A DNA stretch of 40,327 bases from a virus, in IMG/VR virus record IMGVR_UViG_3300049491_000546, positions 1-40,327 of that record; one strand, written 5' to 3'. This document shows positions 16,018-23,354 of the stretch, in pieces. Both the position numbers and the translations under genes were made by a program. The notes beneath the pieces are model-generated. The model saw nothing but the letters and a program-made list of their open reading frames with translations. It had not been told where the DNA came from and did no database searches. Positions within the stretch are counted from its first letter, which is position 1. Every line of letters starts with the position of its first letter.

Positions 16018-16535
16018 GGCTTCATCCTGAACACGCGGGTCACGGAGCCGATCGAGTCGCAGAACTCGCCGTACAGCTCCTCCAGAAAGTCAGGCACATG
16101 CTCGGGCAGCGTCTCGGTGCCCCAGTCGTGGACGAGGAACACGGAGCCGGGAGCGCAGCGCGGCGGGAACAGCGCCAGCTCGCGTGGCTTGTTGCCGCCG
16201 TCGCAGAGAAGCGCGACAGGGCCGATCACGTTTGTCAGTTCGGCCACCTTGTCGGGGTAGCGATAGAAGTCCAGGCGCTCGAACTCAGGAGGCTCATGGT
16301 CGGGCTGAATGATGTCGAATGTGCGGAACCACATCCCTCGCGCTCGGGCCTGCGCGTCGAGGAACCAGGAGAAGCCGCCCTGGAAGGTGCCCAGCTCCAC
16401 GATCCCCTTCACCTGCGGGTTGTTGTTCAGCACCAGCTCCCAGACCATGAAGTCGCAGAGGTACTGCGCCATCGGATGCCCGCCGAAGGAGAAGTGGAAG
16501 CCGTGGCAGAAGGTGCAGTCGGCGGGGGCGGTCAC
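16014..16535 (-). CDS. SAM-dependent methyltransferase-like protein (Methyltransf_24/CmcI type)
   Basis: This 173-residue protein uses GTG 16535. It has the class I SAM-binding glycine loop IVELGTFQGGFSWFLDAQAR (residues ~45-64), a second acidic strand TFDIIQPDHEPPEFERLDFY, LLCDGGNKPRELALFP and SVFLVHDWG. The order matches the cephalosporin-hydroxylase/Methyltransf_24 group, which often methylates sugars or small metabolites. The start codon lies only seven bases after a TATAGT hexamer and no Shine-Dalgarno is visible, so the mRNA may be leaderless. It heads the transcript that continues into the four glycosyltransferases, which fits O-methylation of a glycan. Substrate unproven. Confidence 0.72.
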   Translation of the reverse strand: MTAPADCTFCHGFHFSFGGHPMAQYLCDFMVWELVLNNNPQVKGIVELGTFQGGFSWFLDAQARARGMWFRTFDIIQPDHEPPEFERLDFYRYPDKVAELTNVIGPVALLCDGGNKPRELALFPPRCAPGSVFLVHDWGTETLPEHVPDFLEELYGEFCDSIGSVTRVFRMKP

Positions 16536-16550
16536 GGGCGCAACTATAGC
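16536..16550 (-). promoter_or_regulatory. Putative leaderless promoter element CGCTATAGTTGCG
   Basis: On the minus strand CGCTATAGTTGCG is followed directly by CCC and the GTG start at 16535. TATAGT (16548-16543) sits seven bases before the start codon, the spacing of a -10 hexamer for a leaderless transcript. The same 13 bases occur at 36457-36469 before another GTG. No good -35 hexamer is seen. A repressor or stoperator site is an alternative reading. Confidence 0.55.
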
Positions 16551-16564
16551 GTCCCGCCAGGACG

Positions 16565-16795
16565 CTACGCCCGAGGGTACTGGATGTCGTAGACGTAGCC
16601 CGAGACGGCGTCGGCGACGGTGCAGACGCGACGATGCTCGTCTATCGCCTCACGGATCAACCCTTGCCGCGTCCACGCTCCCGGCTTGTAGGGCAGGTAG
16701 ACGTTGACGAAGCCTTTGCAGTGAGGGCACATCAGGCGGATCTCCTTCGCCGTGGCGGGAGATTCGCGGGCCTCCGAGATGGGCGACCAGGGCAT
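16565..16795 (-). CDS. Small zinc-binding-type protein
   Basis: This 76-residue protein starts MPWSPISEARESPATAKEIR and carries MCPHCKGFVNVYLP (CxxC at about residues 23-26) with a later HRRVC (about 54-58), enough for one treble-clef or zinc-ribbon site. It ends DAVSGYVYDIQYPRA. ATG 16795 lies a few bases downstream of the palindromic ACTATAGT shared with the divergent epimerase gene. It is one of about six such small cysteine proteins in the window. Function unknown; nucleic-acid or protein binding is likely. Confidence 0.7.
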   Translation of the reverse strand: MPWSPISEARESPATAKEIRLMCPHCKGFVNVYLPYKPGAWTRQGLIREAIDEHRRVCTVADAVSGYVYDIQYPRA

Positions 16796-16800
16796 CCTGG
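16787..16800. promoter_or_regulatory. Palindrome over the divergent gene starts
   Basis: CCAGG and CCTGG (16787-16791 and 16796-16800) flank the four bases GCAT and cover the ATG of the 16565-16795 gene. The site lies nine bases upstream of the TATAGT used by the epimerase gene, so a protein bound here could block both divergent promoters. It may be coincidental. Confidence 0.35.
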
Positions 16801-16806
16801 CATCGT

Positions 16807-16814
16807 ACTATAGT
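16807..16814. promoter_or_regulatory. Bidirectional -10 element ACTATAGT
   Basis: The octamer ACTATAGT is its own reverse complement, so it presents TATAGT on both strands. On the plus strand it ends seven bases before the epimerase ATG (16822). On the minus strand TATAGT lies 12 bases before the ATG at 16795. Both transcripts would have almost no leader. The core matches the other TATAGT elements in the window. Confidence 0.5.
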
Positions 16815-16821
16815 GCCCCGG

Positions 16822-17718
16822 ATGCGAGCCGTCGTGACAGGGGGAGCCGGGTTCGTCGGCTCGAACCTCGCAGCGGCGCTGGTCAAGATCGGGTGGCACG
16901 TCACCGTCGTTGACGACTTCTTCACCGGCCAGGAGGACTCGATGCCCGACGGTTGCGAGTTCGTCCGTGGCTGCGTCACCGAGTACGAGCTGATGCGAAC
17001 GGTCTGCCATCGAGCCGATCTCGTGTTTCACTGCGCTGCCCGCAACATCATCGTCTCGACCGAGAACCCGGCCGACGACTTCCGGGTCAACGCCGGAGGC
17101 ACCTTCAACGTCCTCCTCGCGGCCCGTGACGAAGGAGTCCCCCGTGTCGTCTACACGTCGTCCTGCTCGGTCTACGGGAACCGGACGAGGCTGCCGATCA
17201 TCGAGAACGATCCAGTCAGCCTGCTCACCCCGTATGCCGCGTCGAAGTTCGCGGGCGAAGCGTACTGCCAGGCGTTCGGCGCGAGCTACGGGCTAGGGAC
17301 GACGGTCGTGCGCTTCTCGAACGTCTACGGCCCAGGGCAGCGGCCCGACAACCCCTACTGCGGCGTCGTCGCCCGCTTCCTCCACGACTCGCTCGAAGGA
17401 CGGCCGATGAGGATCTTCGGCGGCGGCGAGCAGACCCGCGACTACACCTACATCGGCGATGTCGTCCGCGCCACGATCCTCGCAGCGACCGCGCCGCCGG
17501 GGAGCCTCTACAACGTCGGCACCGGCTGGGAGACATCGGTGAACCGGCTTGCCGAGCTGATCGGCGGGCCGGTCGAGCATGTCGGTCTGCGCGACATCGA
17601 CAACGTCAGCCGACGTTCGCTCGCCGCCCTGCGGATACGGAACGATCTCGGCTGGCAACCTCGCGTCGAGCTGCCGGAAGGACTTGCGGCCACGCGAGCA
17701 TGGCTGAAGGAGAGGTAG
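16822..17718 (+). CDS. NAD-dependent sugar epimerase/dehydratase
   Basis: This is a 298-residue extended short-chain dehydrogenase of the UDP-glucose 4-epimerase group. It has the nucleotide loop TGGAGFVG (residues 6-13), DD at 31-32 for the NAD ribose, FHCAARNIIVSTENP, the active-site strand TSSCSVYG (112-119), the catalytic pair Y138-x-x-x-K142 (YAASK), RFSNVYGPGQRPDNPYCGVV and FGGGEQTRDYTYIGDVVRAT. Length and motif order are normal, so it should be active. It would make a nucleotide-sugar donor in the cytoplasm for the nearby glycosyltransferases. It is the only glycan gene on the plus strand, lying between two minus-strand virion genes with its own promoter and terminator, like cargo inserted into a phage. 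ATG 16822 is preferred over an upstream in-frame GTG that overlaps the TATAGT box. Confidence 0.9.
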   Translation: MRAVVTGGAGFVGSNLAAALVKIGWHVTVVDDFFTGQEDSMPDGCEFVRGCVTEYELMRTVCHRADLVFHCAARNIIVSTENPADDFRVNAGGTFNVLLAARDEGVPRVVYTSSCSVYGNRTRLPIIENDPVSLLTPYAASKFAGEAYCQAFGASYGLGTTVVRFSNVYGPGQRPDNPYCGVVARFLHDSLEGRPMRIFGGGEQTRDYTYIGDVVRATILAATAPPGSLYNVGTGWETSVNRLAELIGGPVEHVGLRDIDNVSRRSLAALRIRNDLGWQPRVELPEGLAATRAWLKER

Positions 17719-17743
17719 GGGGCGGCACCGCAGTACCGCCCCC
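17718..17743. terminator. Bidirectional terminator hairpin between convergent genes
   Basis: GGGGGCGG (17718-17725) and CCGCCCCC (17736-17743) form an eight-base-pair GC stem with a ten-base loop, starting at the last base of the epimerase stop codon and ending nine bases before the stop of the minus-strand structural gene. There is no strong T-tract. Its location between convergent stops makes termination in both directions the best reading. Confidence 0.65.
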
Positions 17744-17752
17744 AGCCAGAAC

Positions 17753-18265
17753 CTACTCCTCCCAGACCAGTCCTGCGTATGCGTTGACGGACGCACCCGC
17801 CGTCATGCGGACGCGAGCGAACTGCGCGACCGCGACTTCCGGCTCGCGGCCCAGGGGCCACTGGATGTAGATGCCCGACGTGGGCGGAACGAAGTGCGTC
17901 TCCAGCGAAACGACCGTGGTCGGCGTGACCTCGGTCGTGTTGTTGGAGAACCCGGACAGCGTGGTGCCGAGCTGGATGCTCGACGCCGGAGCGTTCGGGT
18001 CGTTGAACTTCGTAATCATCGCCGCCGTGTACGCGGTCAACGTCGTCTGGTTGCCGCCCGTGTAGCGAAGCAACTCGACCTTGACCGGCGTTGCCGCCGT
18101 CGATCCGTCGAACTCGACCCACCACTCCACGAACCGGATGGCCGGTGTGGTCGTGTTGGTCGCGATCTGCATGTGCGTTTTGATGACGGTGCTGGTCGCG
18201 ATCGGCACTGCCGCCGCTGCACCCGGAACGTCCCCGTTGAGGACGCCGTAGGTTTTGGCTGCCAT
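17753..18265 (-). CDS. Putative virion structural/decoration protein
   Basis: This 170-residue protein starts MAAKTYGVLNGDVPGAAAAV and ends VNAYAGLVWEE. ATG 18265 has a near-perfect AAGGAGGT seven bases upstream, so it should be highly expressed. The body is beta-rich (RFVEWWVEFDGSTAATPVKV, then TTVVSLETHFVPPTSGIYIQ, VAVAQFARVRMTAGASV) with no catalytic motif. It follows the major tail protein gene and shares its strong ribosome site. It could be a tail tube decoration, a head decoration or a second tail protein. I cannot name the family. Confidence 0.75.
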   Translation of the reverse strand: MAAKTYGVLNGDVPGAAAAVPIATSTVIKTHMQIATNTTTPAIRFVEWWVEFDGSTAATPVKVELLRYTGGNQTTLTAYTAAMITKFNDPNAPASSIQLGTTLSGFSNNTTEVTPTTVVSLETHFVPPTSGIYIQWPLGREPEVAVAQFARVRMTAGASVNAYAGLVWEE

Positions 18266-18307
18266 GTTGGACTACCTCCTTCTTGCCTTCGAGTGTCTGC
18301 CTCGCGA

Positions 18308-19000
18308 TTACGAGGCAGGCGCGACTGTCCTGAAGTCGCAGGTTGCTGCCGGTGGATCGGTCGGCGTGTAGAACCAGCCGCCCGTTGCGAGGCTGAACGA
18401 CGACGCCCCGTAGATCGTCTCGGGGCCGTCTCCGTAGGGGCCATCCCCCCAGCAGTCGTTCGACCTCGTGAAGCCGACGAAGTCGGGCTGCGAGAAGTCG
18501 TTGTTGACCGTCTGCGGGCCGGGCGACCAGAGCGAGTACGGGAACACCCAGTGAATCCAGGGCAGCGATCCGTCCTGTGCGTCGTCCACCCAGTTCTTCG
18601 TCCAGAACTCGATCGCAACCGGGATCTGCGAGTCGCAAGCGATGTCCGTCGGGAACGAATACCCAACAGCGACCGGCACTGTCGAGTTGTCGTACAACAC
18701 CCCGCCGTCGGTCAGGAGCGACTCCAGAGGAGCCGACTTGATCGGCGTCGTCAGCGTCAGGTCGTAACGCTTCAGGATGTCCTGCGCCTTGTAGGTCGCG
18801 ATCTTGCAGCCGCAGCCGCCGATCAGGGTCGTGTCCGTGCCGGACTCGATGTTCGGCGTGACCGCCACCGAGATGATGTCCTCCAGCACGAACGAGTTGT
18901 CGGCCTCGGAGAGAACGCAGCCCGAGGTCGCGTCGATCTTGGTTACACGCAGGCGGCAGACTCCCAGGGAGATTCCGCATGGTGTTGCGCGTTGTGCCAT
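18308..19000 (-). CDS. Major tail (tube) protein
   Basis: This 230-residue protein starts MAQRATPCGISLGVCRLRVT. It resembles the major tail proteins of actinobacterial siphoviruses: KIDATSGCVLSEADNSFVLE, then VTPNIESGTDTTLIGGCGCK with IATYKAQDILKRYDLTLTTP, IACDSQIPVAIEFWTKNW, LPWIHWVFPYSLW, NNDFSQPDFVGFTRSND. The strong AAAGGAGGAGTGAG before ATG 19000 fits an abundant tube subunit. Length is normal. It is unusual in lying next to the capsid genes and far upstream of the chaperones and tape measure, which usually follow the tube gene directly. The call rests on family resemblance and expression signals. Confidence 0.72.
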   Translation of the reverse strand: MAQRATPCGISLGVCRLRVTKIDATSGCVLSEADNSFVLEDIISVAVTPNIESGTDTTLIGGCGCKIATYKAQDILKRYDLTLTTPIKSAPLESLLTDGGVLYDNSTVPVAVGYSFPTDIACDSQIPVAIEFWTKNWVDDAQDGSLPWIHWVFPYSLWSPGPQTVNNDFSQPDFVGFTRSNDCWGDGPYGDGPETIYGASSFSLATGGWFYTPTDPPAATCDFRTVAPAS

Positions 19001-19058
19001 CTCACTCCTCCTTTACGGAACCCTGTTAGGGCGTCCTGATCGAGTAGACTTCTGGTTC

Positions 19059-19469
19059 ATGGACTGCCTTTGTGGATGCGGTGAACCCGCCGCCTACGCC
19101 GCCACGCACGTCAGGTGGCAAATGCGCCTCGGCCCAAAGCTGTCCCAGTGGGAAGCCCGAGACATGGGTCACGAGACTCCCTGCTGGATCTGGACAGGCT
19201 CCCTGCGTCCCGGCACCGAGTACGGCCGCGTCTACTTCAACCGGAAGTACCGGAGCGCCCACCGAGCCGTCTACGAAGATCAGGCCGGGCCGATCCCCGA
19301 AGGGCATGACCTCCACCATCTCTGCGAGATCCCTCGATGCGTCAACCCGGCCCACATGGAGCCGGTCCTGCATGGACATCACAGCGTGATGAGCGTCAAG
19401 AAGCGCCATCACGGTGTCCAATCAATCAACACAGCGGCCTGTAGCTCCGTGTCCCAGGTCACGAGGTAG
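19059..19469 (+). CDS. HNH homing-type endonuclease
   Basis: This 136-residue protein starts MDCLCGCGEPAAYAATHVRW (ATG 19059; the longer frame to 18804 has no support). It has a CxCxC opening, PCWIWTGSLRPGTEYGRVYF followed by NRKYRSAHRAVYE typical of HNH_3 enzymes, and the catalytic beta-beta-alpha-metal motif LHHLCEIPRCVNPAHMEPV with H86, H87, N96 and H99. It lies antisense between two virion genes, and its last 20 codons overlap the end of the minus-strand gene at 19409. A TAGACT hexamer lies eight bases before the ATG, perhaps another leaderless promoter. Free-standing HNH genes of this kind act as homing nucleases or packaging helpers; here homing is likelier. Confidence 0.85.
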   Translation: MDCLCGCGEPAAYAATHVRWQMRLGPKLSQWEARDMGHETPCWIWTGSLRPGTEYGRVYFNRKYRSAHRAVYEDQAGPIPEGHDLHHLCEIPRCVNPAHMEPVLHGHHSVMSVKKRHHGVQSINTAACSSVSQVTR

Positions 19470-20260
19470 TCCCGCTCTGCACGTTGGGTGACCTCGTTGC
19501 TTGCCCGATCCATCGACTGAGCGATGTTGTCCGCAACGACCGTGATGTCGCCGCTGCGCCTGATCTGCACCGGGCCTGTCGCGAACGCCCACGCCTGCCC
19601 CGTCGCGGCTGGAGCGTGGAGGCTCGGGTTCGCCCCGATGTAACCGCCATCGACCGCGACGAGCGTTCCGTTCGCAGTCGTTTTCAGCGACCCTCCCGAG
19701 GCAGGACGGAGGTCGAGTCCGTAGCCACCGGAGCCGTTCATCGAGGTCGCGGTGGCCGGGGTCATGTGGATCATCCCAGCTCGTCCCGTTGCTCCGATTG
19801 CGTCCTCCAGCCAGGAGAGGCCGACATCCGGGGTGACAGCAGCGCCGCCAGCCAGGATCGTCAGGTTCCCGTCGCAGAGGAAGGGGTTGAGCGGCAGTGC
19901 CACCCCTCGGGCCAGCTCACGAGCGACCGCGAAACTCTCGGTCGCCGCGAACGCTGCCCGTGCCCGATCGGCGAAGCCGGGCGAGTGGGCCGTGATGGAC
20001 GAGCAGGTGATCGGCAGGTAGACGGTGAAGGCGCTGAAGATCGGAAGATCCCAGCCCGTGCCGTCTGCCTTCGTGCGGAACGTGCCAGCAGCGCAGCCGT
20101 CCCAGGTGGTCGGTAGTCCCGGCGGATAGGGCCACACCGCCCCCCCGACGCCGAAGCGGTCGTCGGAGGGAACGATGGTGGCTGCCGAGAGGAGGCCGAA
20201 CGGTGGCGCGACGGGCAACGGCCCATCGAGGTAGACCGGCGGCCCGAGTGTCGTGGACAT
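19409..20260 (-). CDS. Capsid-associated protein of the capsid module, function unknown
   Basis: This 283-residue protein starts MSTTLGPPVYLDGPLPVAPP. GGGAGG lies seven bases before ATG 20260. It resembles conserved proteins encoded next to major capsid genes in actinobacterial phages: PPFGLLSAATIVPSDDRFGV, then AVWPYPPG, WDLPIFSAFTVYLPITCSS, NPFLCDGNLTILAGGAAVTP, GLSWLEDAIGATGRAGMIHM, VDGGYIGANPS, GQAWAFATGPVQI, RDYLVTWDTELQAAVLIDW. No enzymatic motif is visible. A structural or capsid-completion role is inferred from position. Its C-terminal codons overlap the antisense HNH gene by 61 bases. Confidence 0.72.
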   Translation of the reverse strand: MSTTLGPPVYLDGPLPVAPPFGLLSAATIVPSDDRFGVGGAVWPYPPGLPTTWDGCAAGTFRTKADGTGWDLPIFSAFTVYLPITCSSITAHSPGFADRARAAFAATESFAVARELARGVALPLNPFLCDGNLTILAGGAAVTPDVGLSWLEDAIGATGRAGMIHMTPATATSMNGSGGYGLDLRPASGGSLKTTANGTLVAVDGGYIGANPSLHAPAATGQAWAFATGPVQIRRSGDITVVADNIAQSMDRASNEVTQRAERDYLVTWDTELQAAVLIDWTP

Positions 20261-20285
20261 CGTTCAGCCTCCCTTCAGCGTTCCG

Positions 20286-21980
20286 TTAGCAGGACAGGGC
20301 CGTGGTCGTGGCCGGGAACTCGCCCGACGGGCAGACCGTGGCGCTGATCCAGCGACAAGCCTGAGCCGGTGCCAGTCGTGCCACGTTCTCGAACGTCTCC
20401 CCGAACATCTGGAAGTCGTTGGTCGAGTTCAGGGTGCTGTCGCGGACGAGGCCCAGTTCGAGCGAGCCGCCGTCCACATGGATGAACGCGCCCTCGACGT
20501 AGACCGCGAACTGGATCACGTCGGGGAAGTCGTCAATCGTCCCGGCTGCTTCGTCCGCGAACGCCTGCGACGTGCCGCCCGTGACTGCGTCGAGGTAGAA
20601 CGTCGGCTCGACGCCTGCGTTGCGGAGGATCTCGATGCACCGTCCCCGCGTCAGGAAGCGATCGAACTGCGTTCCCGCTGCGTCCGCGACCATCATGTCC
20701 GGCACCCAGGCAGGCATGAGCGCCCGCAAGCGGACGTTCTCTCCGGTGCGGAGGATGTAGCGGATGCTCGACGCGGTCCGGGTGATCGCGTAGATCAGAT
20801 CCCAGATGGTCGAGTAGACATCGGGCGACGTGACGTTGATCGAGAGCGCCTTGATCCGGTCGAGCAGGTAACCCTCCGCGATCCGGGCGTGTTCGGCCAT
20901 CGTCAGCTCGTTCTCGAAGGTGACGCTCTCCGGCCACGAGCGGGCGTTCAGGTTGCCGTACTCACGGCAATGGCTGATGATCGTGACGGCCGTCTCGGCG
21001 TAGTCGAGGCAGGTCTGGTCGAGACACGACTTCGTGGCGTAGGTGCCGCCGAGAGCGTCGTTGGCCTCGGTGATGATCGTGATGGCGCTGGCCGCGCTCG
21101 CGAGCGTGGTCGGCACCGGCACGTTCACTGCACCGCGATCCGCGTTGAACGACGGGAGCGCGTCACGCACGGGGCGCGACGTGACCGCGAACTGCGGGAT
21201 CGAGTAGATGTTCGTCGCCGGGGCGCAGATACCACCGGAGGCGACGAGCGAGTTGCCCTCGGTGTTCTTCAGCGCCCGGATCTTGCGAGCGTTCGCGTCG
21301 AGGTCGGACGTGAGACGCCGCTCCTCGGGGAACTGGTACTGCGCCGAAGCGAGCAGATACCGCTCCTCGGTGCCGCCCGCCTGGTGCTTCGGGGGGCCGA
21401 GCCTGCGAGCCTGCTTCAGCATGATCTTCGTGAAGTCGTGCGGGTCGAGTTCCGTCCCCGGCTGCGTGTCGGGGACACCAGCGGCGGCGACGAGGACTGC
21501 GCCCTGCGGCTCGTCGTCGGCCTTGCGTCCCTTGCGCTCCTTCGACGGAGCGGGCGGACGCCGCAGCGCGGCAGCCGTCACCGGCTCCTCCTCTGCGACC
21601 TCCTCCTTCTCGTCCTCCTCGACCTCGGCGGCCAGCTCGGTCGCCTCTGCCTCCGGCTCCGGCTCGCCATCGCCGTCTCCTTCGCCCTCGCCGCCCCCTG
21701 ACTCCAGGGCTGCTGCGTCGGCGGTGAGGTCGTCCACGACCTCGGAGAAGTTCTCCTGCGCGGTCACGCGAAGCTCCTGCTCGGCCCGAAGGGCTGCGAG
21801 CTGGGCCTTGCCTGCCGTCGCCTGCTCGATGATGACCGCTGCGGTCAGGTCACCGAGGAAGTCCGCGTCGTTGGCGCGGATGAGCCGCATTGCGCCGAGA
21901 TGCTCCTCGATCGCTGCGGCGAGGTCGGTGTCCGACAGCGCGGACAGATCCTCTGGAAGTGCTGCGAAAAGCGGGTCCAT
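20286..21980 (-). CDS. Major capsid protein fused to an N-terminal scaffold-like domain
   Basis: This 564-residue protein has AGAGGAGA upstream of ATG 21980. Residues 1-90 are helical (EDLSALSDTDLAAAIEEHLG, then TAAVIIEQATAGKAQLAALR). Residues ~94-133 are almost pure Gly/Glu/Asp. Residues 134-225 are a linker with KERKGRK. The remainder is an HK97-fold capsid: GGICAPATNIYSIPQFAVTS, then RPVRDALPSFN, ETAVTIISHCREYGNLNARS, LLDRIKALSINVTSPDVYST, EGAFIHVDGGSLELGLVRDS. The N-terminal part is the delta/scaffold segment normally removed by the prohead protease, encoded just upstream here inside the MuF fusion. It forms the icosahedral head shell. Confidence 0.87.
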   Translation of the reverse strand: MDPLFAALPEDLSALSDTDLAAAIEEHLGAMRLIRANDADFLGDLTAAVIIEQATAGKAQLAALRAEQELRVTAQENFSEVVDDLTADAAALESGGGEGEGDGDGEPEPEAEATELAAEVEEDEKEEVAEEEPVTAAALRRPPAPSKERKGRKADDEPQGAVLVAAAGVPDTQPGTELDPHDFTKIMLKQARRLGPPKHQAGGTEERYLLASAQYQFPEERRLTSDLDANARKIRALKNTEGNSLVASGGICAPATNIYSIPQFAVTSRPVRDALPSFNADRGAVNVPVPTTLASAASAITIITEANDALGGTYATKSCLDQTCLDYAETAVTIISHCREYGNLNARSWPESVTFENELTMAEHARIAEGYLLDRIKALSINVTSPDVYSTIWDLIYAITRTASSIRYILRTGENVRLRALMPAWVPDMMVADAAGTQFDRFLTRGRCIEILRNAGVEPTFYLDAVTGGTSQAFADEAAGTIDDFPDVIQFAVYVEGAFIHVDGGSLELGLVRDSTLNSTNDFQMFGETFENVARLAPAQACRWISATVCPSGEFPATTTALSC

Positions 21981-22089
21981 GACTCTCCTCTATGGGACGT
22001 GTGTGGAACTGACACGCCAGAGGCCATGCTGACCCGGCTCACAACGACCGCCCTACGGACTCTCGTTGCTGGAGATCACGCTACAGAAA

Positions 22090-22106
22090 CTTGCGGACGC
22101 CGCAAG
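22090..22106. promoter_or_regulatory. Operator-like palindrome CTTGCGGacgCCGCAAG
   Basis: A seven-base inverted repeat with a three-base spacer lies in the 196-base gap between the capsid gene (minus) and the HTH gene (plus). It is 18 bases upstream of the TATAGT at 22125, covering the expected -35 region. A regulator, perhaps the HTH protein encoded immediately downstream, could bind it. The rest of the gap (21981-22089) shows only the capsid ribosome site near 21990. Confidence 0.5.
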
Positions 22107-22121
22107 ATGCTAGTTGCAAGG

Positions 22122-22130
22122 CGCTATAGT
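22122..22130 (+). promoter_or_regulatory. Plus-strand promoter -10, CGCTATAGT
   Basis: GCGCTATAGTT (22121-22131) matches the elements at 16536-16550 and 36455-36469 over eleven bases, here on the plus strand. Transcription would begin around 22137 and give a ~40-base leader that contains CCAGGAGGGGC before the ATG at 22177, so this copy drives a conventional message. Having the same element on both strands next to regulatory genes supports a promoter identity. Confidence 0.55.
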
Positions 22131-22176
22131 TTCAGCCATACTTGGTTTTCCAGACCTACTACCCCAGGAGGGGCGA

Positions 22177-22839
22177 ATGACGAACGAGGCACAGAGGCAT
22201 CTCATCAAGGCGATGAAGCTGCTCGCGAAGGGCGACGGCTTCTACGCCCAGGCAGCGGACGAAATCATCGCCGCGCAGAAGGCCGATCCGACTCTCACGA
22301 ATAAGCAGATCGGGGCGACATTCGGGAGGAGCAGGGATTGGGTTCGGATTCTCGTCGCGTGGCGCACAACCGACGAGGCGCCGCGCACTCCGTTCTCGGA
22401 GCCGAAGCGCGAAAGTCCCGATGTTCGTGGGACGAAGCGGATACTGCGCGAGGCTCCGCTGGAGCAGGTCGAGCAGATCATCGAGTCGCTGCCGGAGGAT
22501 AGGAAGCTGGCCGTCGCTGCTGCCGCAGGGAGCGGCTACCACCGGGAGCGGTTGAAGGAGAACGAGCGGGTGAAGAACCTGACGCCCGCCGAGAAGAAGG
22601 AGATCGAGGCCGCAAAGGCTGGGATCACCGACCCCATCGACAAGGCTCTGGGTGGGTTCACTGCCCTCGGCATCGTGGGGCACATCGAGCAGGCAACCGA
22701 GGATCTCTCCGAGATGGTCGCGAACAGCGCGGTCACCGCCGAGAGCATCTACCGCATCGACCAGGCACACGACCTGTTCGTCACGGAACTCGAAGTGGCG
22801 CGGGCGATGGCTGGTCTAGGAGAGGAGAGCATCGCATGA
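22177..22839 (+). CDS. HTH DNA-binding protein of the regulatory island
   Basis: This 220-residue protein starts at ATG 22177 with AGGAGGGG upstream; the longer frame starts at a TTG inside the promoter. Residues 1-35 are helical, and residues ~41-62 (TNKQIGATFGRSRDWVRILV) form a helix-turn-helix of the sigma/ParB-like type. Residues 75-150 are charged and contain RILREAPLEQVEQIIESLPE and TPAEKKEIEAAK. The C-terminal part is a helical coil (TALGIVGHIEQATEDLSEMV). It resembles ParB-like or transcription regulator proteins but lacks the ParB nuclease box. It probably regulates the divergent capsid and plus-strand transcripts. It overlaps the next gene by four bases (ATGA). Confidence 0.8.
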   Translation: MTNEAQRHLIKAMKLLAKGDGFYAQAADEIIAAQKADPTLTNKQIGATFGRSRDWVRILVAWRTTDEAPRTPFSEPKRESPDVRGTKRILREAPLEQVEQIIESLPEDRKLAVAAAAGSGYHRERLKENERVKNLTPAEKKEIEAAKAGITDPIDKALGGFTALGIVGHIEQATEDLSEMVANSAVTAESIYRIDQAHDLFVTELEVARAMAGLGEESIA

Positions 22840-23282
22840 GCGACAAGCCGGTCGTAACGAAGTGGGAGGCACTGGAAGCCTGGATCTTCGACAACGGAGA
22901 GAAGGCGTTTACCGCCCGTAGCCTCGCCGCCAGCGTCAGGATCACGACCGCCCAGGCGACCGTGGCGATCCAGGCGTATCTGGACGCGCAGCGGCGTGAG
23001 AACTCGAACACCCTCTACGTCCTGAAGCGCGAGGGCCGCACGACCGCGTCCGTCTGGTCGGTCGGCCATCGCACCGCCGACGCGAAGGTGATCGGAGGAA
23101 CGCTGTTCGATGACGTGGCCGTGAAGGTGCGTCGCGCCTTCAAGCCGGACCTGGAGCGGCTGGCCGAGAAGAACCCGCGGGCCGCCAGGTACGCGGAGCA
23201 GAAGATCGCCGCCGTGATCGACGGGGCGCTCGTGGTTCTCGCCTCGGCCGTGGACGCGATGATCGAGGACGACGAGAGCTGA
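22836..23282 (+). CDS. Winged-helix-like regulatory protein
   Basis: This 148-residue protein starts MSDKPVVTKWEALEAWIFDN. Residues ~20-75 look like a winged helix: AFTARSLAASVRITTAQATV followed by AIQAYLDAQRRENSNTLYVL, then KREGRTTASVWSVG. The C-terminus is a long helical region rich in Arg/Ala (AVKVRRAFKPDLERLAEKNP, then AARYAEQKIAAVIDGALVVL). ATG 22836 overlaps the stop of the HTH gene, so the two are made together and may act as partners. A clear GC terminator follows at 23311. No named family is recognised. Confidence 0.78.
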   Translation: MSDKPVVTKWEALEAWIFDNGEKAFTARSLAASVRITTAQATVAIQAYLDAQRRENSNTLYVLKREGRTTASVWSVGHRTADAKVIGGTLFDDVAVKVRRAFKPDLERLAEKNPRAARYAEQKIAAVIDGALVVLASAVDAMIEDDES

Positions 23283-23310
23283 CCCCTCTCGCCTAGCCTT
23301 TGGAACCGAG

Positions 23311-23328
23311 CGGCCCCGACAGGGGCCG
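23311..23328 (+). terminator. Rho-independent terminator of the plus-strand HTH operon
   Basis: CGGCCCC (23311-23317), loop GACA and GGGGCCG (23322-23328) form a perfect seven-base-pair stem, followed by TTCGCATTTTGC. It lies 28 bases after the stop of the winged-helix gene. Confidence 0.75.
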
Positions 23329-23354
23329 TTCGCATTTTGCGGCAGAAACGAGAA

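Noticed and set aside
20253-21701. A 482-codon plus-strand frame opposite the capsid gene
   Set aside because: Arg/Val/Asp-rich shadow; the capsid frame has family motifs and a Shine-Dalgarno.
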